Assembly: GCA_963793785.1 (NCBI GenBank)
Contig: CAWCBH010000004.1
Location: forward strand, 62,001-126,000
Origin: CAWCBH01 sp963793785
GTDB lineage: Bacteria; Actinomycetota; Thermoleophilia; Solirubrobacterales; 70-9
Length of the DNA: 64,000 bases
Direction of reading: 5' to 3'
Shown here: positions 24,054-32,779 of the stretch, piece by piece
Layout: each line of letters begins with the position of its first letter
How positions within the stretch are numbered: the stretch's first letter is position 1
Notes under the pieces: generated by a model
What the model was told of the DNA's origin: nothing
The model's input: only the letters and a program-made list of their open reading frames with translations
Databases searched by the model: none
Program-made: the position numbers and the translations under genes

Positions 24054-25160
24054 TCAGGCGAGCAACTCCTCATACAGCGCGACCGTGCGCTCGGCAACCG
24101 TGTCCCAGGAGTACTCGGCGGCGGCCACCCGGGCGGCCGCCGCCGCCAGCTCGCGGCGGGCGGACTCGTCATCGACAAGCTCTGCCAGCGCCTGCGCCAA
24201 GGCGGCCGGGTTGTCGGGCGCAACGACTCGTGCCGCCCCCTCGCGGGCAAGCTCGGCCAAGCCTCCGACGGCCGAGACGACGATCGGCTTCGCAAAGGCC
24301 AGGGCCGTGTAGAGGACCCCCGATTGCTCGCCATCGCGGTAGGGCAGCACGACCAGGTCGGCGCGGCGAAAGATCGCCGGGATCTCGGCGTCCTCGACGA
24401 AACGGGGCACGAACCGCACCTGCGCCGGCAACTCCTCCGCGACTGCGCGCAGGGGGGAGATGTCCATGCGCGGGTTGCCGACGATCCAGAGCTCGGCGCC
24501 GCGCACGCGCCGGAAGGCCTCCAGCAACGTGTCGAGGCCCTTGTACGGCCGCAGCAGGCCGAAGAACAGCACCACGGGACCCTCGGCGCCGGCCAGCTCC
24601 GCCGGCAGCGGCTTCTCGTCGTCCAGCCGGGTCAGGTAGTCGAAGGCGCCGTGGGGGATCACCCGCACCCGGTCCGCATCGATGCCGACCTCTTGGGTGA
24701 GCCGCCGCGCCCCTTGGCGCGAGTGGGCGATGACTGCATCCATCGATCCGAACAGCCGTCGCGCCGTCGCCAGCGAGCGCCGCCCGGGGCGGGGTGGGAG
24801 GACGTAATGGGCCGTGATCACCCGCGGCCGGCGCGGCGGCAGGAGGAAGGTGTCCAGGGCGGGCACGCTCAGCCACTGGTAGTGGGTCACATCGGCGTCG
24901 ACGGTCCGCCGCAGGCGGGCCATGTCGGGGAGGTGCTCGAGGAGCTTGCGAAGGCGTCGGCCCGGGGCTCGGAGACCACGATTGCTGCTGCGCCGGTAGA
25001 AGGCCTCGCTGACCCGATATCCGGCCGGGGGCGCGACCGGCCCGTAGAGAAAGCGGCTTGTCAGCAGCTCCACATCGGCCCCCTGGCGGGCCAGAGCCGC
25101 GGCCAGCGAGCGGTCATAGGGCGGCGTGAAGGCCGAAGGGTCAACGAGCTGAACGCGCAT
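24054..25160 (-). CDS. Glycosyltransferase family 4 (GT-B fold)
   Basis: 368 residues. N-terminal Rossmann half with VDPSAFTPPYDRSLAAALAR and VITAHYVLPP; C-terminal nucleotide-sugar half with VVLFFGLLRPYKGLDTLLEA, VLPYRDGEQSGVLYTALAF (the conserved E-x7-E-like region) and GGLAELAREG. It transfers a sugar from an NDP donor to a lipid-linked or saccharide acceptor in the cytoplasm. ATG 25160 lies eight bases after a GATAAT element shared, in overlapping form, with the divergent GT2 gene. Confidence 0.9.
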   Translation of the reverse strand: MRVQLVDPSAFTPPYDRSLAAALARQGADVELLTSRFLYGPVAPPAGYRVSEAFYRRSSNRGLRAPGRRLRKLLEHLPDMARLRRTVDADVTHYQWLSVPALDTFLLPPRRPRVITAHYVLPPRPGRRSLATARRLFGSMDAVIAHSRQGARRLTQEVGIDADRVRVIPHGAFDYLTRLDDEKPLPAELAGAEGPVVLFFGLLRPYKGLDTLLEAFRRVRGAELWIVGNPRMDISPLRAVAEELPAQVRFVPRFVEDAEIPAIFRRADLVVLPYRDGEQSGVLYTALAFAKPIVVSAVGGLAELAREGAARVVAPDNPAALAQALAELVDDESARRELAAAAARVAAAEYSWDTVAERTVALYEELLA

Positions 25161-25167
25161 CGCGGAC

Positions 25168-25174
25168 GATTATC
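25168..25174. promoter_or_regulatory. Overlapping divergent -10 elements
   Basis: The seven bases GATTATC read GATTAT (25168-25173) on the plus strand, 12 nt before GTG 25186, and GATAAT (25169-25174) on the minus strand, 8 nt before ATG 25160. Both genes appear leaderless and compete for the same site. Confidence 0.45.
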
Positions 25175-25185
25175 GTGGCGGGCCC

Positions 25186-26148
25186 GTGCAGCCCGAGCTC
25201 TCCTATTGCGTGGTGAACACGAACGGCCGCCGGGAGCTGCTTGCCTGCCTGGCGGCAATATCCCGAACCCACCCGGCGACGATCGAAGCCGAGGTCCTGG
25301 TGCTCGACAACGCCTCCGACGACGGCTCCGCGGAGGCGGTGCGGGAGGAACACCCCGAGGTGCGGCTGCTGGCGCTCGAGCGGCGGGCCGGCAAGGCGGA
25401 GAACGACTCCACCCTGCTGAAGGAGGCGAGGGGGCGCTTCTGCCTGCTGTTGAACGAGGATTCAGAGCTGCGCGACGGAGCTGCGGCAGCGCTGGTCGAG
25501 GCGCTCGACGCTGACCCCCGGGCCGCGGTTGCTGCGGCGCAGCTGCTCGATTCGGAGGGCCGGGAGGTTCCCTGCGCCTGGCGCTTCCCGGGTCTGCGGA
25601 CGGCGCTCGTCGGGATGCTGTTCCTGCACCGTCGGCTGACCGTGCAGAGCGGCGGTGTGCAGACGCGGGAGGTCGATTGGGCGCAGTCCAGCGCGATGCT
25701 GGTCCGTAGCGAGGCCGCGCGGGAGGTCGGCTACCTCGATCCCGCCTTCTTCGTCTACTACGACGAATGCGACTTCTGCAAGCGCCTCCACGGCGCCGCC
25801 TGGAGGGCCCTGCTCGTTCCCGCCGCGCGGGCGGTGCACCACGACAAGCTGTCCAGCGACTTCGCCGCCGGGCTGCCGCGGATCGTCGAGTTCCACCGCA
25901 ACCGCGACCGCTACATGCGCAAGCATCATTCGCTGCCCACGGCCCTCGCGGTGCGGTTGCTGACCGCCTGGACCTATGCGGTATGGGCGGCGGTGGCGGC
26001 GATCACCCGGGGGCGGCCGGCGCGGATCCTCCTGGCCCACGCCAGGCAAGCGCTGCTCCCCTGGCGCGGCGACGGCCTGCGGGAGGCCGCCGCCAGGCAC
26101 TCGGGTCAGAGCGGTCGCGAGTCCTCGTCGCGCAGCTCCGCCTCGTAG
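25186..26148 (+). CDS. Glycosyltransferase family 2 (rhamnosyltransferase-like)
   Basis: 320 residues with the GT-A pattern: LSYCVVNTNGRRELLACLAA, VLVLDNASDDGSAEAV (nucleotide binding), LLLNEDSELRDGAA (DxD-like) and LDPAFFVYYDECDFCKRL, typical of the WcaA/RfbN-type rhamnosyltransferases. The C-terminal part has one TM-like stretch (LTAWTYAVWAAVAAITRG) and a basic tail. It is the only gene of the locus on the plus strand before 32.7 kb, and its 3' end overlaps the convergent flippase gene by 43 bases. Confidence 0.85.
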   Translation: MQPELSYCVVNTNGRRELLACLAAISRTHPATIEAEVLVLDNASDDGSAEAVREEHPEVRLLALERRAGKAENDSTLLKEARGRFCLLLNEDSELRDGAAAALVEALDADPRAAVAAAQLLDSEGREVPCAWRFPGLRTALVGMLFLHRRLTVQSGGVQTREVDWAQSSAMLVRSEAAREVGYLDPAFFVYYDECDFCKRLHGAAWRALLVPAARAVHHDKLSSDFAAGLPRIVEFHRNRDRYMRKHHSLPTALAVRLLTAWTYAVWAAVAAITRGRPARILLAHARQALLPWRGDGLREAAARHSGQSGRESSSRSSAS

Positions 26149-27676
26149 ACCTCGGGCACGGAGCCGCGCCCGCCCTCGCCGGTGTCGAAGAGCGAGCGCA
26201 GGCGGGCGGCCAGCACCCGCGGCCGGGCAAGCAGTGCCAGCCAACCCCGCTCGGCGGGAGTGAAGAACCCGCTCGCCCACAGCAGCGCCGGATAGAGGAG
26301 CCACAGAGCCGCGCGGGCAAGGGCTCCGAGCGCGCCCTCGCTGGGCAGCGCCAGCTCGCCGATCGCGATCAGCGCCGCCGCGGCGCCGACGATCCGGATC
26401 AGGCGCCCCCACTGGTAGGGAACCGGAAAGAGCCGCTGAGTGAAGCCGTACATGAGCACGAGAACGACCAGGTAGGACGCGACCAGCGCGACGCCGGCGC
26501 CGACGATTCCGTAGGGCGGCACGAGAAGCAGGTTGAGGGCGACGTTGGCCGCCGTGGCCGCGATCGTGGCCGGGAAGTTGAACCCGTTCGACCGGTCCGG
26601 CCGAGGATCACGACCAAGACCATGTAGAGCGCGTAGAGGGTGACGCCGACGGAGATCAACCCGACCGCCTCGTGGGCATCGAAGAACTCCGGCGCGGCGA
26701 GGGCGCGCACGATCCAGCGGGCCAGCAGCCAGATGCCGACGACCACGAAGGCGCAGCCGCCGACGAACCAGGTCACGATCACCGCGTAGGCTCGGCGGGC
26801 TTCGTCGTCGTCGCGAATCGAGTAGGCAAGCGGCGGCCAGGCGAGCTGAAATCCCCGCACGAGGACGTTGACCGCCTGGGCGAACTTCACCGCCAGCGAG
26901 TAGAGGCCCGCCTCGGCAAGGCCCGCGTAGCGGACGAGGATGATCCGGTCGATGAAGTTGAGCGAGTACAGCGACAACTCCGCCGGCATCGTCGGAACCC
27001 CGAAACGCAACAGCCGTGACAGCAGCCCGCGTTCGACGACCAGCGAGAGGCGGCGGCGCTGGAGCACGAGCAGCCCGAGGACGAAAACGGCGCCGGTCGC
27101 GTAGCTGCCGATCAGCAATCCGTTCGCGCCCTCCTCGGCGACAACCACCAGCGCGACCGTCACCGGGATCGTCACCGCGACGTTGGCGATCGTGGTCACG
27201 AAGTAGGCTCGCGCCCGTTCCTCGAGCCTGAAAAGCGTCAGCAGGTACTCGAACAGGGTCAGCACCCAGAGGCCGCCGATCGCGACCCGCACCAGGCCGG
27301 GGTCGGAGCGATCAAGCAGCGCCTCGGAGATCGGATCGGCGAACGGCAACGCCACCAGGGCGCCGATCGTCGCGCCCCAGAAGAGTGCGGCGAAACTCGT
27401 CGCCACGACCCGATCGGGGTCCTCGCCGGCCTGGTAGTAGAAGCGCAGCAAGGCCTCGATCACGCCGAGGCGGACGAAGATGCTGGCCGCGACGACGGCC
27501 GCGAAGAGCACCTCCGCGGCTCCGTAATCGGCCGGTGACAGATAGGCGGTGTAGAGCGGCAGCAGGGCGACCGCGAACAGCTTCGAGAGGATGCTGGCGG
27601 CCGTATAGGCGGCGCCGGTGGTCGCCAGACGGCGCAGGTAGCCGGACATTCCGCCGCCCGCGGGAGCGTCGTTCAC
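26106..27676 (-). pseudogene. Polysaccharide flippase (Wzx/MATE-type), frameshifted near 26590
   Basis: Start GTG 27676 overlaps the ligase-like stop. The upstream frame gives ~12 TM helices of a polysaccharide transporter: AAYTAASILSKLFAVALLPLYTAYLSPADYGAAEVL is classical. At about 26590 the frame turns nonsensical, while another frame continues as NGFNFPATIAATAANVALNL, then PYGIVGAGVALVASYLVVL and the final helices. One missing base joins them (~523 residues). It flips undecaprenyl-linked repeat units outward. Because the join is exact and the rest intact, a sequencing indel is as likely as a true pseudogene. Confidence 0.78.
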
Positions 27677-27840
27677 GCCGTTTCGCGCGCTGCTATCGGC
27701 GACAGCGCGAGCCCGATCGCCAACAGCACCCAGGTGATCGGGTCCTCGAAGAATCCCGCGTAGGCCATCGTGTGCACGAGCAGGGCCACGAACGCGGCCA
27801 GGATCGCCGCGCGGACGGCGGAGACGCCGGCGCTTGACCG

Positions 27841-27947
27841 GCGGGTCCTGTCACGGACGCCGGGCCCGCGGGTCCTGTCACCGATTTGGTGCCACCACCC
27901 CTCGGCTTCGCCTCGGAGCGGTTCCCCAAATCGGCACCACCCGCGGG
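27841..27947. repeat. Palindromic interspersed element, copy B (with partial duplication)
   Basis: Core 27865-27947: outer arms CCCGCGGGT / ACCCGCGGG and inner arms CCGATTTGG (27881-27889) / CCAAATCGG (27926-27934) are perfect. A preceding 27-bp unit beginning GCGGGTCCTGTC (27841) repeats the left end (27868). It shares the GGGTCCTGTC left end and GGTGCCACCACCCCT middle with copy A. Confidence 0.8.
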
Positions 27948-28870
27948 AGAAACCGCCGCAGGATTCCGTCGTAACCCGGGCATGGCGTCGCGGAGGCCGG
28001 TGCAGAGGACCCAGAAGGCTGCTGCCAGGAGGGCGAGGTAGGCGGTGAGGCCGATCAGGCCCTGCTCGGCGGCGACCGTCACCGGCTCGGTGTGGGACTC
28101 GGAGACCGGCGCTCCGGCGCCGGCGACATGCCTGCGAAAGGAGCGCGAGAAGGAGCCGCTCCCGTATCCCCACAGGGGCCGGTCGGCGAAGAGCTCGGTA
28201 CCGCCGGAGACGAGGTTGTACCGACCGGTCGTCTCCTTGTTGACCTGGTTGTCGGTCGAGAGGTCGACCTCGAGCGACTCACCCGCGGCAACGGCGATGC
28301 CAAGGGCCGCGACTGCCGCGGCCAGACCGATCGCAACTGTCCAGCGCAGGCTCCACCGCAGGGCCGCAAGCGTCGCCAGCCCCGCCAGCAGCGCCGCGAA
28401 GCTGGATTGCGAGAACGTGGTCGCAAGACCGAGCCAGAGGACGATCGAGACCCCGGCCAGCGCGATTCCAAGGCGTCTGTTCCGGGTCCACAAAAGGGCT
28501 GCCACCGCGAGGACGATCACTATCGCCAGATAGCGGCCGTAGACGTTCGGGTCCCAGAACAGGGAGTTGACGCGGAAGTAGACATGGAATTCGTTTGAGC
28601 GGATCACCGCCTCGTTCCAGATCAGCTCGCGAACCGAGTACTCGACGAACCCGACCAGCGCGAAAGCCAGCGCCTCGGCTATGACGATTCCGAGCGCTGC
28701 CGAGAGCAGGCGCCGATCCCAGCCAACGTCGCCGAGGAGGGCGAACAGGAGCGCAAAGGGAGCGAGGAAGAAGCAGACGTTCTGGAGCCCGCGCGAGAAG
28801 TCCTCCGAGTAGAGGGTCTGGAGGGCGTAGAGGGCCACGAAGAGGGCGAGCAGGCCCGGGAGTAGTAGGC

Positions 28871-28957
28871 GGGCGGGTCCTGTCGCGGGATTGGTGCCAC
28901 CACCCCTGCGGTGCAGTGGCTCCTCGGGGCGGTCCCCCAATCCCACGCCACCCGCCC
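28871..28957. repeat. Palindromic interspersed element, copy A
   Basis: Outer arms GGGCGGGT / ACCCGCCC; inner arms GGGATTGG (28887-28894) / CCAATCCC (28937-28944). 87 bp, hence in frame within the ligase-like gene. Shares GGGTCCTGTCGCGG and CCCTGCGGT with copy C. Confidence 0.8.
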
Positions 28958-29374
28958 GACCCACCGCCGGACTGACTCGCCAATCGCGGGAGATGGCGAG
29001 GAGGACTCCCGCTGCGATGACGAGGTAGAGGGGGACGAGGAGGTTGGCCTGGTCGCCGCCGGCGTGCAGGGGTACGCGGAACGGCAGCGCTGCGACCACG
29101 GCCAGCGGCAAGAGCGTCGGCCAGCGGCGAAAGAGGGCGAACAGGGCTCCGATGATGAGGACGGCAGCAAGGCTGAGTGCGAGCAGCCGCGGGGTGTCGT
29201 CGCGCAGGTCGCTGATCAGGCTCGAGTGCCACTGGTCCCCGAAGACAAGGGCCGGCGCCAGCAGAACGCCGGCGGCCATGGCGATGCTGCGGGCGCGGCC
29301 GCGGGGAAGCATCAGGGCGGCCGCGGCCGCGGCCGCCACGGCAAGCAGTCCTGCGCCGGCCAGAAAGTCTGAGC

Positions 29375-29890
29375 TCACGCTGCCCCCCGCCGGCCGGGCG
29401 GGGGACGCACCCCAGCTCGACAGCCCGGGCGGTTGCGGGGCGCGCGGTGCAGCCGCAGGCTGCCGCCGGGCGTGAGCTCGCGGCTCTGTTCAAGCAGAGC
29501 CAACCTCAGCTTGTACCGACCCGGGACGGCAAGGGTGCCGTCGTCGCTGCGCCCATCCCAATGAAAGACGAAGAACCGGTATCGCTTCAGGAAGCGATCG
29601 GCGGCGAGGGTGCGGACCAGGGCCCCGTCAGGATCGGTGATCTCGACGTCGGCCCGATCCGAGCGGGTGATCCGGAAGCGAATCCGGCCCCGGTCGTTGA
29701 CGCAATCCCCGTTCGGCGTGAACGCTCCACGCGTCTTCTTGGTCCCGAAAGTGACCTTGTCGAGGATCAGCGGCTCGCGCTTCAGCCGCTGGGCGTATGC
29801 GAATGCGCCAACCGTGGCGATGGCCAGGAAGGCGACCACGATCGGCGCCAGGTGCCGCAGGCGCGGCCGGCGGTCGACTCCTCGCGGCAC
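29375..29890 (-). CDS. Secreted/membrane protein with FlgD-type Ig-like domain
   Basis: 171 residues. A basic N terminus precedes one hydrophobic segment (LAPIVVAFLAIATVGAFAYA, about 14-33). The outer domain begins FTPNGDCVNDRGRIRFRITR, the FSPNGDGxND-type entry of FlgD/CHU_C Ig-like folds, and continues with ADVEITDPDG...FVFHWDGRSDDG and VPGRYKLRL. Such domains mediate assembly or adhesion outside the cell. The tail is Arg/Pro-rich. It overlaps the ligase-like gene by four bases and so is coupled to glycan export. Confidence 0.7.
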   Translation of the reverse strand: MPRGVDRRPRLRHLAPIVVAFLAIATVGAFAYAQRLKREPLILDKVTFGTKKTRGAFTPNGDCVNDRGRIRFRITRSDRADVEITDPDGALVRTLAADRFLKRYRFFVFHWDGRSDDGTLAVPGRYKLRLALLEQSRELTPGGSLRLHRAPRNRPGCRAGVRPPPGRRGAA

Positions 29891-29902
29891 AGGAGGCTCA
29901 GA

Positions 29903-30697
29903 CTAGCCCGCGGAAGGGGCCGTCGCCCGGTCCTCGCCCACCACGACCGCAACCACCGCTCCCGCCGCCGGAGCGGCCACCTCAGAGGTCATCAGGGTCA
30001 CCTCGTCGATCCCGAGGCCGCGGGCGATCATCTGCGCCTCCGGCCGATGCCCGCGGCGAAACATCACCACGCTGGTGGTGAAGCTCTGGGTGCTGTTGGT
30101 CACCGCCCCGAGCTCGAATCCCTGTCGCTCGAGCCTGTCTCCCGTGCGGCCGGCCAAACCCGAGAGGGAGGTCCCGTTCAGGACCGCGACCTCGATGTCC
30201 CCCGGGCGCGAAGCTCCGTCCTCGGCCGTGGCGCTGCCGCGCCCGTCGTCATCGCCTAGCACCTGCAGCGCGGCGAAGGCGACGCCGCCGCCGAGCACGA
30301 TCACGGCTCCGATGATCAGCGCCAGATAGCGCGGCTCCGTTCGGCGGCCGGCCCCGAGTCGGCCCTTGACCCGCTCCCAGCGGGTCTGTTCCGGCAGGCC
30401 ACGTTCGCGGCGATCGCGTCGCTGCTCGCGCAGGGCGGCGGCGCGGCGCTCCGCCTCTGTTGCCTCATCGGCGCGGCGCTGCTGCTCCTCGATCTGGCGT
30501 AGCTTCTCGGCCCGCTCCGCGGCCACCTGCGTTGTCGTCTGAACGAGCCCGGCGTCGCGCTCCGGGGCGGCGCCGGCCCACTCGCGCAGCCGCCGCAGAT
30601 CGCGGGCCTGGGAAAAGTAGAGGAGGCAGAGGACCGCCAGGCCGAAGAAGGCTGCGAGGCCGGCGAGCGCTCCGACCAGCTTGATCAGATCGAGCAC
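29903..30697 (-). CDS. Membrane protein with LytR_C (LytR/CpsA/Psr C-terminal) domain
   Basis: 264 residues: N-terminal TM (about 5-28, LVGALAGLAAFFGLAVLCLL), a charged coiled-coil (about 58-110, AERAEKLRQIEEQQRRADEA), a second TM (about 125-147, LALIIGAVIVLGGGVAFAAL), then a C-terminal LytR_C domain (IEVAVLNGTSLSGLAGRTGD). The coiled coil lies between the two helices, predicting a cytoplasmic hairpin and an outer LytR_C domain. LytR_C domains accompany enzymes attaching glycopolymers to peptidoglycan; no LCP catalytic domain is present here. Confidence 0.78.
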   Translation of the reverse strand: MLDLIKLVGALAGLAAFFGLAVLCLLYFSQARDLRRLREWAGAAPERDAGLVQTTTQVAAERAEKLRQIEEQQRRADEATEAERRAAALREQRRDRRERGLPEQTRWERVKGRLGAGRRTEPRYLALIIGAVIVLGGGVAFAALQVLGDDDGRGSATAEDGASRPGDIEVAVLNGTSLSGLAGRTGDRLERQGFELGAVTNSTQSFTTSVVMFRRGHRPEAQMIARGLGIDEVTLMTSEVAAPAAGAVVAVVVGEDRATAPSAG

Positions 30698-30751
30698 GGG
30701 ACGCGGGATCTTATGGCCTGTCTCGGTGCCGAGACGGCTCTGTGGGGGCGC

Positions 30752-32647
30752 TCAGTCTCCGAACGGAACTGCGGCCGGCTCCTCGCCGATGGCGGTGATC
30801 ATCTCGACCACCTGCTGGGCGAGATTCGCCTCGTCGCCGGCGAGAACCAGCTGCTCCAGCCCATTCAGGGTCGACTCGACCCAATCCGTGTCCAGCGGCG
30901 TCTGCCGCACTGCTCGCAGGATCCGCTTCGCCGCCGTCGGCTGGGCCCGCTCGCCGGTTCCGAACAGCTCCTCGTGCAGCTTCTCCCCCGGCCTCGGTCC
31001 GGTGAACTCGACCGCGATGTCGTCGTCGGGCTCATAGCCGGCGAGGTGGATCATGTTGTGGGCAAGATCGACGATCCGCACCGGCTCGCCCATGTCGAGG
31101 ACGAACACCTCTCCGCGGCCGGAGCCGATGTCGCCGGCACGAATCACCAGCTGGACCGACTCCGGGATGGTCATGAAGTAGCGGGTCATCTCCGGGTGGG
31201 TGACGGTGACCGGCCCACCGCGCTCGATCTGGCTGCGGAAGATCGGCACCACGCTCCCGGACGAGGCGAGCACGTTGCCGAACCGCACGCTCACGAAGCG
31301 CGTGTGGGGATGGCGGATCCCGGCCGCCTCGACGATCCACTCCGCCATCGCCTTCGAGGCCCCCATCACCGTCTTGGGGTTGACGGCCTTGTCGGTCGAG
31401 ACGAGGACGAAGCGCTCGGCCCGCGAGGCCGCCGCCGTCTCGGCCGTGATCCGGGTCGCGATCGCGTTGTTGCGGACCGCCTCGAGCGGGTTGGCCTCCA
31501 TCAGCGGCACGTGCTTGTAGGCAGCGGCGTGGAACACCACCTGCGGCTTGAAGCGCTGCATCACCTCGAGCATCCGATCGGGCTCCTTGCAGTCCGCCAG
31601 GACCGCCTCCACGCTCGTGAAGTGGCGCTCCTCGACCATCTCACGGTCGATCTGGAAGAGGTTGTCCTCGGCGTGGTCGAGCATTACCAGCAGCCGCGGC
31701 CCGACCCGCGCGATCTGCCGGCAGAGCTCGGATCCAATCGATCCCCCCGCCCCGGTGACGAGGACGATGCGGTCCTCGAGGTAGGCACCGACCCGATCCA
31801 GCTCAACCACGATCGGGTCGCGCCCGAGCACGTCCTCGACCTGGACGTCGCGCAGCTGCTTGTTGAGCTGAACGCCCCCGCGCAGCAGCTCGAAGACGGT
31901 CGGCAGGGTGCGGACGCGGATCTCGCGCTCACGACAGGCGGCGACGACCCGCCCCCGCAGCAGGCCGGGAGCCGAGGGAATCGCGATGACGACCTCGTCG
32001 GGCTCGGTGTCGTCGAGGATCTCGTCGATCTCGTCGGTCGAGCCGAGGACCTTCAGGCCGCCGGCGATGCGCATTCCCCGCTTGCGCGGATCGTCGTCGA
32101 TGAACCCGATCGCGGTCTTGCCCAGGTTCGGGTTCAGCTGCAGCTCGCGGACGACCATCTGGCCCCCCGAGCCGGCGCCGACGATGAGGACCTCGCTGCC
32201 CCTGGGGATGCGCGTCCCCCGCGACGGGCGCTCGACGATCAGCCGCACCGTCAGCCGCGCTCCGGTCAGCAGCATCAGGGTCAGCAGGAAGTCCATCACC
32301 GCCACCGACCGCGGCAGGTTGTCGTCGAACGGCTTCACGACCGTGAAGACGACGACCAGGATCGCGCTCGAGACCGCGACCGCCCGGAGGATGTTGAGGA
32401 AGTCGCGGCCGGCCACGTAGCGCCACCACTTCTGGTAGAGGCCGAAGGCGGCGAAGACGATGATCTTGCCGAGCGCGACGAACGCGATCGAGGACCACAG
32501 GAGGGTCTGATAGCGGTCCGGGATGTCGCCCGCGGCGTCGAGGAATCGGAGCCGGAAGGCAAGGAAGAAGGCAACCGCGACGAGCAGCGCATCGGCTGCC
32601 ACCTGCAGGGTCCGGTTGCGGTAGACGGGATGGTTCAACCGGTGCAT
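30752..32647 (-). CDS. Membrane-bound nucleotide-sugar 4,6-dehydratase (FlaA1/CapD/PglF family)
   Basis: 631 residues: four TM helices (about 13-125), a first Rossmann domain with VLIVGAGSGGQMVVREL (about 150-280) and a second SDR domain with VLVTGAGGSIGSELCRQI. The catalytic region reads VLVSTDKAVNPKTVMGASK; as in other long CapD-type enzymes Met replaces the usual Tyr of YxxxK. FRSQIERGGPVTVTHPEMTRYFMTI and FTGPRPGEKLHEEL are family hallmarks. It makes UDP-4-keto-6-deoxy-GlcNAc-type precursors for the locus's glycan at the membrane. Product identity is inferred. Confidence 0.9.
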   Translation of the reverse strand: MHRLNHPVYRNRTLQVAADALLVAVAFFLAFRLRFLDAAGDIPDRYQTLLWSSIAFVALGKIIVFAAFGLYQKWWRYVAGRDFLNILRAVAVSSAILVVVFTVVKPFDDNLPRSVAVMDFLLTLMLLTGARLTVRLIVERPSRGTRIPRGSEVLIVGAGSGGQMVVRELQLNPNLGKTAIGFIDDDPRKRGMRIAGGLKVLGSTDEIDEILDDTEPDEVVIAIPSAPGLLRGRVVAACREREIRVRTLPTVFELLRGGVQLNKQLRDVQVEDVLGRDPIVVELDRVGAYLEDRIVLVTGAGGSIGSELCRQIARVGPRLLVMLDHAEDNLFQIDREMVEERHFTSVEAVLADCKEPDRMLEVMQRFKPQVVFHAAAYKHVPLMEANPLEAVRNNAIATRITAETAAASRAERFVLVSTDKAVNPKTVMGASKAMAEWIVEAAGIRHPHTRFVSVRFGNVLASSGSVVPIFRSQIERGGPVTVTHPEMTRYFMTIPESVQLVIRAGDIGSGRGEVFVLDMGEPVRIVDLAHNMIHLAGYEPDDDIAVEFTGPRPGEKLHEELFGTGERAQPTAAKRILRAVRQTPLDTDWVESTLNGLEQLVLAGDEANLAQQVVEMITAIGEEPAAVPFGD

Positions 32648-32762
32648 GAGAACCGGGCGAGTGTAGAGGGCGAAGGACGGAAATCCGGAATAAATGCTGC
32701 GCTCGCGGCCGCTGCGCGAGGACTCAGACCAGACGCTTGCGGACGTGCGCTCGCGGCTTCCC

Positions 32763-32768
32763 TACCAT
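32763..32768 (+). promoter_or_regulatory. Leaderless-type -10 element of the DedA gene
   Basis: TACCAT, 11 nt before GTG 32780, in the 132-bp divergent gap between the dehydratase and DedA genes. Confidence 0.35.
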
Positions 32769-32779
32769 CTCTCGACCTC

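Larger units (their letters stand above)
27673..29378 (-). pseudogene. O-antigen ligase/polymerase-like membrane protein carrying two inserted palindromic elements
   Basis: A polytopic protein with the large outer loop of WaaL/Wzy enzymes: VYFRVNSLFWDPNVYGRYLA, TFSQSSFAALLAGLATLAA, then NLVSGGTELFADRPLWGYGSGSF and AEQGLIGLTAYLALLAAAFWVL. Two palindromic repeats lie inside it: 28871-28957 (87 bp, in frame, adding GLGDRPEEPLHRRGGGTNP) and 27841-27947 (107 bp), which shifts the frame so the last two helices are lost. Removing exactly 27841-27947 rejoins ...RRNPAAVS with RSSAGVSAVRAAILAAF and the true C terminus. It would ligate or polymerise the locus's glycan; probably impaired here. Confidence 0.78.

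Noticed and set aside
30713..32779. 913-codon plus-strand open frame extending back from the DedA gene
   Set aside because: It runs antisense through the dehydratase gene; its Asp/His/Arg-rich composition is the mirror of real coding sequence, and only the last 224 codons match a family (DedA).
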